Positions 45,371 through 53,423 of a stretch of 64,000 nucleotides of DNA are shown piece by piece (positions within the stretch are counted from its first letter, which is position 1; every line of letters starts with the position of its first letter). Below the pieces are notes generated by a model. That model had not been told where the DNA came from. It saw only the letters and a list, made by a program, of their open reading frames with translations, and made no database searches. This DNA is from JANQIO01 sp965229625 (GTDB lineage Bacteria > Pseudomonadota > Gammaproteobacteria > Pseudomonadales > Halieaceae): NCBI GenBank assembly GCA_965229625.1, contig CBDDJJ010000001.1:2294001-2358000 (forward strand). Reading direction: 5' to 3'. Both the position numbers and the translations under genes were made by a program.

Positions 45371-48118
45371 ATGGCTGATCTCAACAGAAGGCGGTTTCTC
45401 CGCGGTGCGGCCGTGGCCGGCGCCAGCCTTGGCGCACTGCCCACGTCCCGAGCCTGGTCGCTCACCACCCTGCAACCCATTGGCGACACCCTCAACAGCG
45501 ACTACCCCTACCGCGGCTGGGAAGATATTTACCGGCAGGAGTTCGAGCACGAGGTCACCGGCTACGCCGCCCACTGTGTGAATTGCCACGGCAACTGCGC
45601 GTTCAAGATCATCACCCGCGACGGTATCGTGGTGCGTGAGGAGCAGCTCGCCCAGTACCCGCAGATCGACGAAGGCATTCCCGACACCAACCCCCGCGGC
45701 TGCCAGAAAGGCGCCATCCACTCCCAGGCCATGTACGAAGCAGACCGTATTCGCTACCCGATGAAGCGGGTGGGAGAGCGCGGCGAGGGCAAGTGGCAGC
45801 GCATCTCCTGGGACCAGGCCACCGAAGAGATTGCCGACAAAATCATCGACCTGTACGAGGAGCACGGCCCCGGCTGCCTGATGACCCATACCGGTACCGG
45901 CATTGTGTCCAATGGCAAGCTGGCGGCGGGGCTGCGCTTCGCCAGCCTGATGGGCGGCATCCACGAAGACGGCATGACCGATGTCGGCGACGGCCAGTCC
46001 GGGCAGCACCTGGCCTACGGGGACCCACTGCAGAATGCCACCTCCGATGCCTGGTTCGATTGCGACTACCTGCTGCTGTCCTACCTGAACCTGAATGCCA
46101 CCCGCATCCCGGACGCTCACTATGTCTGGGAGGCCAAGTACAACGGCGCCCGGGTGGTCACCACCACGCCGGACTACAACCCCACCAGCATCCATGCCGA
46201 CCGCTGGCTCAATGTCCAGGCCGGCGCCGACCCCTTCCTTTACATGAGCATGGTGCACACCATCCTCAAGGAAGACCTGTGTGACTGGGACTTCATCAGG
46301 GAGCAGACCGACCTGACGCTGCTGGTGCGCGATGACAACCGCAAGCTGTTGCGCGAGTCTGATATCGAGGAAGGCGGCAGCGACGAGGTGTTCTACCTCT
46401 GGGACACTACCGCCAACCGGGCGACCAAAGCGCCCGGCTCCATGGGCAGTGCCGACAAGACCCTGGCGTTGGGAGCGATCACTCCCGCGCTGGAAGGCGG
46501 CTTCAAGGTAAATGGCATCAGCGTGCAACCGGCTTTCGAGCACATGCGAGCGGAAGCCAGCAAGTTCACACCGGAAGCCACACAGGAAACCACAGGCATC
46601 CACCCGGACATCGTCCGCGAGGAGGCGCGAGCTTTCGCCAGGGCGAAAAAGGCGGTGATCCTGTCCGGCTTCGCCTCCGCCAAGATGCTCAACGGCATCT
46701 ACACCCAGTGGGCGCAGATCCTGATGTGCGCCCTGACCGGCCACAACGGCGCCCGCGGCGGCTATTGGAGCCCCTGGACCGACTGGGGCTGGGAATCCAC
46801 CTACGTGCTGGGCTTCATGCAGACCGGCAAGATGCCGCGCTTTGAAGCCGGCGGCCTGGGCGAGTTCGTGCACGGCGAAAAAATCATCGAGGCGCGCCAG
46901 CACTATGACAACACACGCCTGAAAGCCCGCGCCGGTTTCGACGTGGAAGAGATGCAGGCGATGATCGAAGAGGTCACCGGCAAGGGCCTTATGCCGGTCT
47001 ACGGCGGCATCAAGGGCGCCATCCTGATGGCCGACAACAAATTCGCCCGCAACAAGGGCCCCCATTACCGGGAGCGCATGCTGGAAAAGTTCTCCGAGCT
47101 GTTCGTGAACATCAATATCCGCATGGACTCCACCGCAGAATACGCCGACTACGTGCTGCCGGGCTCCGGCCACTACGAGGGCTGGGACATTCGCATGACC
47201 CCGCTGCACCGCTTCGGCAACCTGTTCACCGCGCCGGTCAAACCCATCGGCGAGGGCAAACAGGAGTGGGATATCTTCGTGCTGCTGACGAAAAAGATCC
47301 AGGAACGCGCCCTGGCCCGCGGCATCCAGTCTTACCAGGACGGGCCCTTTACCCGCGACCTGCACACCATCCACGACGACTACACCATGGGCGGCAAGAT
47401 CATGGATGCGCGGGAAGAAGTGCGCTTCCTGGTGGAGAATGCGCCGCAGTTCCAGGGCCAGTCCTTCGAGGAAGGCGTCGAGAAGGGCTTCCTGTCCATG
47501 TGGAACAGCCCCTCGCCGCCAAGCGCCAAAGTGGCACCCAACAAGCCGGTGCAGGCCTGGGAGCGGCAGACCGAAGACAAGGTCCCCTACCCCACCCTGA
47601 GTGGCCGCATCACCTTCTACTGCGACCACCCCTGGTACCAGCAGTTGGAATCCTCCGTGCCTACTGCACGGCTGGGCGCGGGGCCCGAGAGCTCTCGCTA
47701 CCCCTACACCTTTTACACACCACACACGCGCTGGGGCATTCACACCACCTGGCGCTCCAACAAGTACATGATGCGTTTGCAGCGCGGCGAACCCAACGTC
47801 TACATCAGCCCGGCCATGGCCGAGGCCAAGGGCGTGGCCGACGGCGACCAGGTGCGGGTATTCAACGCCCTCGGTGAGTTTTACGCCCAGGCCAAGGTCA
47901 CCCCCACGGTGCGCGACAACCAGGTGATGATGGAGCATGCCTGGGAGCCTCACCAGATGCGTGAGCGCAAGGGGCTCAACAATGTCGTGGCCACCCTGAT
48001 CCAGCCACTGGAACTGGTGGGTGACTGGGGCCACCTGAAGTTCAGCCTGTTCCGCTGGAACCCCAACCAGTTATCCAACGAATCCGGCGTCGACATTGAA
48101 CGCGCCGAGCGCGTGTAA
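45371..48118 (+). CDS. type II DMSO reductase family molybdoenzyme alpha subunit
   Basis: A 915-residue Mo-bis-MGD catalytic subunit. The Tat signal is NRRRFLRGAAVAGASLGAL, so the enzyme is exported to the periplasm. The first Fe-S motif is H68-x3-C72-x3-C76 with Cys111 (HCVNCHGNC, later RGCQKG), the His-ligated form of the NarG/EbdA/DdhA/SerA group. A plausible Mo-ligand Asp lies in MTDVGDGQSG (Asp204 or Asp207). Further MGD-contact segments are HTGTGIVSNGKLAAG and LPGSGHYEGWD. The order alpha-beta-chaperone-gamma matches ddhABDC/serABDC/clrABDC. Known relatives hydroxylate hydrocarbons, oxidise dimethyl sulfide, or reduce selenate or chlorate. The substrate is not assignable by eye. Confidence 0.88.
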   Translation: MADLNRRRFLRGAAVAGASLGALPTSRAWSLTTLQPIGDTLNSDYPYRGWEDIYRQEFEHEVTGYAAHCVNCHGNCAFKIITRDGIVVREEQLAQYPQIDEGIPDTNPRGCQKGAIHSQAMYEADRIRYPMKRVGERGEGKWQRISWDQATEEIADKIIDLYEEHGPGCLMTHTGTGIVSNGKLAAGLRFASLMGGIHEDGMTDVGDGQSGQHLAYGDPLQNATSDAWFDCDYLLLSYLNLNATRIPDAHYVWEAKYNGARVVTTTPDYNPTSIHADRWLNVQAGADPFLYMSMVHTILKEDLCDWDFIREQTDLTLLVRDDNRKLLRESDIEEGGSDEVFYLWDTTANRATKAPGSMGSADKTLALGAITPALEGGFKVNGISVQPAFEHMRAEASKFTPEATQETTGIHPDIVREEARAFARAKKAVILSGFASAKMLNGIYTQWAQILMCALTGHNGARGGYWSPWTDWGWESTYVLGFMQTGKMPRFEAGGLGEFVHGEKIIEARQHYDNTRLKARAGFDVEEMQAMIEEVTGKGLMPVYGGIKGAILMADNKFARNKGPHYRERMLEKFSELFVNINIRMDSTAEYADYVLPGSGHYEGWDIRMTPLHRFGNLFTAPVKPIGEGKQEWDIFVLLTKKIQERALARGIQSYQDGPFTRDLHTIHDDYTMGGKIMDAREEVRFLVENAPQFQGQSFEEGVEKGFLSMWNSPSPPSAKVAPNKPVQAWERQTEDKVPYPTLSGRITFYCDHPWYQQLESSVPTARLGAGPESSRYPYTFYTPHTRWGIHTTWRSNKYMMRLQRGEPNVYISPAMAEAKGVADGDQVRVFNALGEFYAQAKVTPTVRDNQVMMEHAWEPHQMRERKGLNNVVATLIQPLELVGDWGHLKFSLFRWNPNQLSNESGVDIERAERV

Positions 48119-48132
48119 GGAGGGCCTGAACA

Positions 48133-49110
48133 ATGACCAGCAGACAGCTCGCCATGGTGATGGACCTCAACAAGTGTATCGGCTGCCACACCTGTACCTC
48201 GGCCTGTAAAACCCAGTGGACCAACCGCAACGGCCGCGAATACATGTACTGGAATAATGTCGAAACCAAGCCCGGCGACGGCTACCCGCGCTACTACGAG
48301 GTCAGCGGCGGCGGCTTCGACGAGAACGGCCAGCTCAAGGCCGGCAAGCTGCCCAGCGCCGAGGACTACGGCGAGCCCTGGGAGTACAACTACGAAGATG
48401 CGCTGATGACCGGCACCGACCCCTGGCTGCGCCCCAATGTGAAACCGAGCTGGGGCCCGAACTGGGACGAGGACGAGGGCGAGGGCGAGTATCCCAACAG
48501 CTACCACTTCTACCTGCCGCGGATCTGCAACCACTGCACCAACCCGGCCTGCCTGGCGGCCTGCTCCCGCAACGCCATCTACAAGCGCCAGGAAGACGGC
48601 ATCGTGCTGATTGACCAGGAGCGCTGCCGCGGCTATCGCTACTGCGTCACCGCCTGCCCCTACAAAAAGGTGTACTTCAACGAGAAGCTGTCCAAGTCCG
48701 AGAAGTGCATCTTCTGTTACCCGCGCATCGAAAAGGGCCTGCCCACTGCCTGTGCCCAGCAGTGTGTGGGACGCATCCGCTGGATCGGCTACCGGGACGA
48801 CACTGACGGGCCCGTGCATACCCTGGTCGACAAGTACCGGGTGGCCCTGCCCCTGCACCCGGAGTGGGGAACGGAGCCCAACGTGTTCTATGTACCGCCC
48901 ACCGCGCCGGACGCCTTTAATGCCGACGGCACCACGGCGGAGGACGATCGCATCCCGCTGTCCTACCTGGAAAGCCTGTTTGGCGACGGCGTCCGCGCTG
49001 CGCTGGACACGCTGGAGCGCGAGCGCGAAAAGAAACGCCGCGGTGAAGACAGCGAGCTGATGGACACGCTAATCGCCTACAAGCACGCCGATATGTTCAA
49101 GCTGGACTGA
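48133..49110 (+). CDS. type II DMSO reductase family beta subunit (four Fe-S clusters)
   Basis: A 325-residue electron-transfer subunit. Cys clusters appear in order: CIGCHTCTSACK near residue 16, CNHCTNPACLAACS near 134, CRGYRYCVTACPYKK near 167 and CIFCYPRIEKGLPTACAQQC near 194. The ferredoxin-like arrangement, with a YCVTAC site where [3Fe-4S] usually sits, matches NarH/EbdB/DdhB. It has no signal of its own and should be co-exported with alpha by the Tat system. The ATG at 48133 follows AAGGAGG, eight bases upstream and 14 bases past the alpha stop. Confidence 0.93.
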   Translation: MTSRQLAMVMDLNKCIGCHTCTSACKTQWTNRNGREYMYWNNVETKPGDGYPRYYEVSGGGFDENGQLKAGKLPSAEDYGEPWEYNYEDALMTGTDPWLRPNVKPSWGPNWDEDEGEGEYPNSYHFYLPRICNHCTNPACLAACSRNAIYKRQEDGIVLIDQERCRGYRYCVTACPYKKVYFNEKLSKSEKCIFCYPRIEKGLPTACAQQCVGRIRWIGYRDDTDGPVHTLVDKYRVALPLHPEWGTEPNVFYVPPTAPDAFNADGTTAEDDRIPLSYLESLFGDGVRAALDTLEREREKKRRGEDSELMDTLIAYKHADMFKLD

Positions 49111-49114
49111 CACC

Positions 49115-49792
49115 ATGAACGACGCAAGCAGCACACTGGCACGCGCACGCTTCTTCCAGCTCGCCGCACTCGGCTTCGCCCACCCCAGGGCGGAATGGCA
49201 CGCGGAACTGCAGAGCGGAGAACTGGGTCGCCTGCTGCAGGCATCCGCAGAGGCCGGTTTCTCTGAGTCCTTGCCCTTGATCCGGTCCAACACGAGTTTC
49301 GCGCAACAGGAAGCCGCCTACATCGACCTGTTCCAGGTGGGCCGCAGGGGACGACCCCGGGTGCACCTCAACGCCGGCGAATACGGCGAGCTGTGCGGAG
49401 AACACAGCCGACCTGAATTGCTGCTGCGCTACGCCAGCTGGTACCGCCACTTCGGACTGGCGGCCGCGCTGGAAGGTGAGCACACCGAGCTGCCAGACCA
49501 CCTCGTGTGCCAGCTCGAGTTCCTCTGCTGGCTGTGTCAGCTTGAGGCCGGCAGCACGGATAGCGGTTGTATCGACGGTTATCGCCAGGCCCAGGCCGAC
49601 TTTATCGAGCAGCAACTGCTGCCGCTGATGAGCCTGCTGACTGCCGCGCTCGCGCAGCAAGCGCCTGAATCCCACTACCACGGGCTGGCGGACGGCATCC
49701 AGCGCTGTGTTGCAAGCCTGCAGGCCAGGCACATCCCAACCCCTGACAACGAGCAAGCCGCCCGAATCACGGCGGTCAACCTCTGGGACTAG
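49115..49792 (+). CDS. TorD/DmsD-like molybdoenzyme chaperone
   Basis: A 225-residue all-helical protein with the TorD-family pattern: RARFFQLAALGFAHPRAEWHAEL, then EAAYIDLFQVGRRGRPRVHLNAGEYG and LPDHLVCQLEFLCWL. These chaperones bind the alpha subunit's Tat signal and hold it back until the molybdenum cofactor is inserted. It starts 5 bases after the beta stop. It corresponds to the delta gene of ddh/ser/clr/ebd operons. Confidence 0.85.
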   Translation: MNDASSTLARARFFQLAALGFAHPRAEWHAELQSGELGRLLQASAEAGFSESLPLIRSNTSFAQQEAAYIDLFQVGRRGRPRVHLNAGEYGELCGEHSRPELLLRYASWYRHFGLAAALEGEHTELPDHLVCQLEFLCWLCQLEAGSTDSGCIDGYRQAQADFIEQQLLPLMSLLTAALAQQAPESHYHGLADGIQRCVASLQARHIPTPDNEQAARITAVNLWD

Positions 49793-49796
49793 CACC

Positions 49797-50522
49797 ATGA
49801 CAAGAACACTAAGCCTGATTGCACTACTCGCCCTGCTCGGCTGCGGCGAACAGGTAGCGCCGGAACCCCCCGCAACGCCACTGCCGCTGGGCGAGACCGC
49901 CCACTGGCTGGAAGCCAGGGGTGGGGACTTCTCCAGCCCGCTCAGCACCGACTGGCACCGGGCGCCCGCCTACCAGGTGGAGCTGGCGCTGGCACCACCG
50001 GTGCACCCCTCGGTGCAGCTTCGCCACCAGGCGGATACGCCACCGCGACCGGTGCGTCTGCAGGCGGCCCGCAGCAATGAGCGGCTGTACCTGCGGCTGC
50101 GCTGGGCCGACAGCTCGGCGGATCAGCAAACCTCGCGCACCGCCTTCGCCGACGCGGCAGCCATCCAGTTCCCGGTGGGCGCAGCGGAGCAAACCTCATT
50201 CATGATGGGTGGCCCGGGCCAGCAGGTGAATCTCTGGTATTGGCGCGCCGGGCTGGAACAGCCCCAGAACCTGGCCGCGGCAGGCTTTGGCTCTACTACC
50301 GAACTCGAGCAGGGCAGCCTGGACGCCGAGGGTTACCACGACGGCAGCCACTGGAACCTGGTGCTATCCCGAGAGGTGGACGACAACGGCGACCTGCAGG
50401 CCAGCTTTGCAAGCTCCGTCGCTGTTGGACTGGCCGTCTGGGATGGCGCCGGCAAGCAACGGGATGGGCTCAAGCACGTCACCATGGGCTGGGTGCCGTT
50501 GGCGCCGCAACCCAAAGGCTGA
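49797..50522 (+). CDS. heme-b gamma subunit (ethylbenzene dehydrogenase-related), lipoprotein
   Basis: A 241-residue protein of the EB_dh heme-binding family. The N-terminus MTRTLSLIALLALLGCGE carries a lipobox (LLGC, Cys16), so it is probably lipid-anchored, unlike the soluble gamma of EbDH. Typical segments are AARSNERLYLRLRWADSSAD, FADAAAIQFPVG, FMMGGPGQQVNLWYW and SHWNLVLSRE. Known gamma subunits bind heme b with Met and Lys ligands; a Met lies in FMMGG and Lys candidates lie near KQRDGLKH. It passes electrons between the Fe-S chain and a periplasmic cytochrome. It starts 4 bases after the chaperone stop. Confidence 0.85.
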   Translation: MTRTLSLIALLALLGCGEQVAPEPPATPLPLGETAHWLEARGGDFSSPLSTDWHRAPAYQVELALAPPVHPSVQLRHQADTPPRPVRLQAARSNERLYLRLRWADSSADQQTSRTAFADAAAIQFPVGAAEQTSFMMGGPGQQVNLWYWRAGLEQPQNLAAAGFGSTTELEQGSLDAEGYHDGSHWNLVLSREVDDNGDLQASFASSVAVGLAVWDGAGKQRDGLKHVTMGWVPLAPQPKG

Positions 50523-50534
50523 GGAGGACACAGC

Positions 50535-51476
50535 ATGGCGGACAACTCGGTACAGGTCATTGGCAGCAGCGATCAGCAGGTGGACTGCGGCCGCGGCCAC
50601 GCCTGCAATTTCTGCCCCCTGGAAGAGCAGTGCGAACTCGACAAACCCAGCCACAACAGCCTGCAGCTGTCACAGCGCCTGGGGAAGATCAACTGGATTA
50701 TCCCGGTAATGGCCAACAAGGGCGGCGTCGGCAAGAGCACGGTCTCGGCCAATCTCGCCGTGGCACTGGCACGCCAGGGCTACGCCGTGGGCCTGGCGGA
50801 TGCAGACATTCACGGGCCCAACGCGCCTCGGCTGCTGGGTCTGCAGTCGCAGCGCTCGACCCTGTCCCGCGCAGGACTCAGCGCCCCAGAACTGCCCATC
50901 GAGGGCCGCGGCTCACTGCGCGTGGGCTCACTGGGATTCATGCTGGACGATGCAGAGACGCCCGTGGTCTGGCGCGATGCCTACAAACACGACTACATTC
51001 ATCACCTGCTCGGCTCCTTCGACTGGGGCGTGCTGGATTTCCTGATCGTGGACATGCCGCCGGGCACCGGCAACGAGTTGATCACCCTGGCGGATACCCT
51101 CAAGGGCTGCAATACCAGCAGCCTGCTGGTGTCATCTGCAGACGCCATTGCCCTGCAGGACAGCCTCAAGGCGGCGAGCTACTGCCTCGATGCCCAGCTA
51201 CCGATTCTCGGCCTGGTGGAAAACCATGCTGGCGTGATCTGCCCGCACTGCGGCGGAGAGTTCGACATGTTCCCGCCGGCACCAGAGGCAGCACGCTTTG
51301 CCGAACAGGGTATCGACACGCTGGCGCGACTGCCGTTTACGCCGGACATCGGCAACGGCGCTGCCAGCGGCGTACCGGTAGCCTGCGGCGATTCGGCGCT
51401 GGCACAGATCTTTGCCGAACTGGCGCAGGCATGCAGCCGCCGGCTGGTCAGCCAACAGCGGGCCATGCTGGCGTGA
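50535..51476 (+). CDS. NBP35/Mrp-like P-loop ATPase, Fe-S carrier
   Basis: A 313-residue ATPase. The N-terminus has a four-Cys motif C18-x5-C24-x2-C27-x5-C33, recalling the N-terminal cluster of NBP35-type Fe-S scaffolds. The P-loop is NKGGVGKSTVSANLAVALA (near residues 61-79), followed by DADIHGPNAPRLLG and the DMPPGTGNELITL switch. A second CxxC (ICPHCGGEFD) lies in the C-terminal third, as in Mrp/ApbC dimers. It sits inside the molybdoenzyme operon behind GAGGAGGA, so it is probably a dedicated Fe-S assembly factor. It is not expected in every type II operon. Confidence 0.85.
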   Translation: MADNSVQVIGSSDQQVDCGRGHACNFCPLEEQCELDKPSHNSLQLSQRLGKINWIIPVMANKGGVGKSTVSANLAVALARQGYAVGLADADIHGPNAPRLLGLQSQRSTLSRAGLSAPELPIEGRGSLRVGSLGFMLDDAETPVVWRDAYKHDYIHHLLGSFDWGVLDFLIVDMPPGTGNELITLADTLKGCNTSSLLVSSADAIALQDSLKAASYCLDAQLPILGLVENHAGVICPHCGGEFDMFPPAPEAARFAEQGIDTLARLPFTPDIGNGAASGVPVACGDSALAQIFAELAQACSRRLVSQQRAMLA

Positions 51477-53302
51477 ACGCACCGCAACCCGACATCAGTC
51501 GCCGCGCCGCATTACGCCGGCTGCTGGGTGACTTCAGCGCCGGCCGCCGCGGTCTGCAACCTGTTGCCAACAGCAATGCCGGCTTCGACGGCGTGCTGTG
51601 GCGACTGGCAAGCAGCGGCAACGGAGAACTGCTGTGCGTCGGCGACGATGGCCTGGTGGGCCGCTGGCAGGATGCGGCCTGGAGCTGGCAGGCACTGCCG
51701 GAAAAGCTCAACCTGCACGCCGGCTGCGAAGCGGACCAGGAACTGTACGCCGTCGGCTGGCTGGGCGCGCTGTATCGCTGCGACGACCAGGGTCAATGGG
51801 AGTTGCTGCAGGGCGGCACCGACCAGGCGGCGAGTGACAACCTGCCGCTGTTTGACATCGCCGCTGACGGCGACAAGCAGCTGTGGGCGGTCGGCGATCA
51901 CGGCCGGATCCTGCACCACCGGGGCCAGCACTGGGACGTCATGGACAGCGGCTCCAGGGCCAACCTGCGCGCCGTATTGCCCCTGTCCGATGGCCGGGTA
52001 CTGGCGGCTGGCCTGTCAGGCACCCTGCTGGTGCTGGAAGATGAGCGCTGGCACACGGTGGAAACCGGCACCGCCTGCCCGCTGGTCAGCATGGCGGAAT
52101 GCCCCGACGGTCGGGTGATACTGGTGGGTGGGGAATACTCCGTGACCGACGGCGGTTTCCGCGGCTGCCTGTTCGAATTCAGCGCCGAGGGAGTGGTGGA
52201 TATCACACCCGAGGCTCCGCTGCCGCGGCTGCGCCAGGTTCGCTGGCTGGACGACGCCCTGTGGATTTGCGGCGACGAGGGCCTTGCCCTGCGCTGGTCC
52301 GACGCCGGCATCGAACAATTGCATAACCCGGCGCGCTTCGACCTGCACGATGTTTGCCGTCACGAAGGTGAAACCTGGTTCTGCGGTGACCGGGGCAGCC
52401 TGTTCCAGGTATGCACCGAGGCTGCCGCGCCGACAATTCAGACAAATGAAAATGCACCCCGCTGGCAACTGGTCAGCGAGGGCGAGATCCGCGGCGCCCT
52501 GCGTACCCTGTGCGTGCTGGGAGAGAACCAGCTGCTGGCGGCGGGCGACAGCGGCCACGTCCTGCATATCGCGGACGATGAACTGCGCTGGGAGCAGGTG
52601 CCCGGCGGCCTGCGCATTCACGACCTGTGGTGCAGCTCGCCGCGCAACGTGTTCGCCGCCTGTGATGCCGGCACCCTCATGCACTACGACGGCGAATCCT
52701 GGGAAGTCATCCATCGGGGACGCGCCGATTGCGCCCTGTTGGCGGTACAGGGCTTCGGACCCCACGACGTGTTTGCCGTGGGCGACAATGGCTATGCCCT
52801 ACGCTACGACGGCCTGGGATGGAAGACACTGGAAACCGGCGTCAAACAGGAGCTGTATGGCCTGTGGGGCCAGGACTCCGATCACCTGCTGGCCGTCGGC
52901 GGCGGCGGATTGGTACTGCGCTGGAACGGCCAGTCGTTCCGCAGCTTCGGCGCCGGCACCGACCAGGATTTGTATGGCGTCACCGGGCGTGGACTGAACT
53001 CCCTGCTACTGTGCGGCCTGGCCGGCAAGCTGATTCGCTTTGCAGACCAGCAGTGGCACCAGGAATTCACCGGCGTCCGCAGCGACCTGCACGGGCTGGC
53101 CATTGACGGCGCGGAAGCACTCTGTGTCGGCTCCCACGGTACGGTCCTGCGCTCAGTCACGGACCGTGATGGCGCGGTGCGATGGGACCCGGAAGCCACG
53201 CCCATCGCCCACACCCTGCAGGCGGTCGCCAGCAGCGACTCGGACTGCTGGGCGGTCGGCAGCTTCGGCTGCGTGCTGCGCCGCAGCCGGGCCAGCCGCT
53301 AG
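51473..53302 (+). CDS. beta-propeller repeat protein of the molybdoenzyme operon
   Basis: A 609-residue repeat protein starting at GTG 51473, overlapping the ATPase stop (GTGA). At least ten blades repeat the pattern (L/V)-x-A-V-G-x-x-G-x-(L/I)-x-x-x-x-G-x-x-W: LWAVGDHGRILHHRGQHW, VFAVGDNGYALRYDGLGW, LLAVGGGGLVLRWNGQSF, CWAVGSFGCVLRRSRA. A Ycf48/kelch-like propeller fold is inferred. No signal peptide is seen, although the N-terminus has two Arg (ISRRAALRRLL). It may be an assembly factor for the enzyme, in the way Ycf48 assists photosystem II. An open frame running back to 50240 is an out-of-frame shadow of the ATPase and heme genes. Confidence 0.7.
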   Translation: MNAPQPDISRRAALRRLLGDFSAGRRGLQPVANSNAGFDGVLWRLASSGNGELLCVGDDGLVGRWQDAAWSWQALPEKLNLHAGCEADQELYAVGWLGALYRCDDQGQWELLQGGTDQAASDNLPLFDIAADGDKQLWAVGDHGRILHHRGQHWDVMDSGSRANLRAVLPLSDGRVLAAGLSGTLLVLEDERWHTVETGTACPLVSMAECPDGRVILVGGEYSVTDGGFRGCLFEFSAEGVVDITPEAPLPRLRQVRWLDDALWICGDEGLALRWSDAGIEQLHNPARFDLHDVCRHEGETWFCGDRGSLFQVCTEAAAPTIQTNENAPRWQLVSEGEIRGALRTLCVLGENQLLAAGDSGHVLHIADDELRWEQVPGGLRIHDLWCSSPRNVFAACDAGTLMHYDGESWEVIHRGRADCALLAVQGFGPHDVFAVGDNGYALRYDGLGWKTLETGVKQELYGLWGQDSDHLLAVGGGGLVLRWNGQSFRSFGAGTDQDLYGVTGRGLNSLLLCGLAGKLIRFADQQWHQEFTGVRSDLHGLAIDGAEALCVGSHGTVLRSVTDRDGAVRWDPEATPIAHTLQAVASSDSDCWAVGSFGCVLRRSRASR

Positions 53303-53423
53303 CGCCACAAATTGTTAATTCACCGCCGCTGGCTTACCCTCAGTTGACAGGCTCGGCGTCGTCACTCTTTCGCGACGCCGGGCAGTAACACCCCGTATCA
53401 CCGAGCAAGGGATTGCCAGGGCT

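Noticed and set aside
45296..48034. A 912-residue open frame antisense to the molybdoenzyme alpha gene
   Set aside because: It mirrors the codon bias of the alpha gene, has no family motifs or ribosome site, and its composition is that of a GC-rich antisense shadow.
50240..51472. N-terminal extension of the propeller protein over the gamma and ATPase genes
   Set aside because: It is Arg/Gly/Ala-rich low-information sequence in the wrong frame of two supported genes; the GTG at 51473 gives the natural start.
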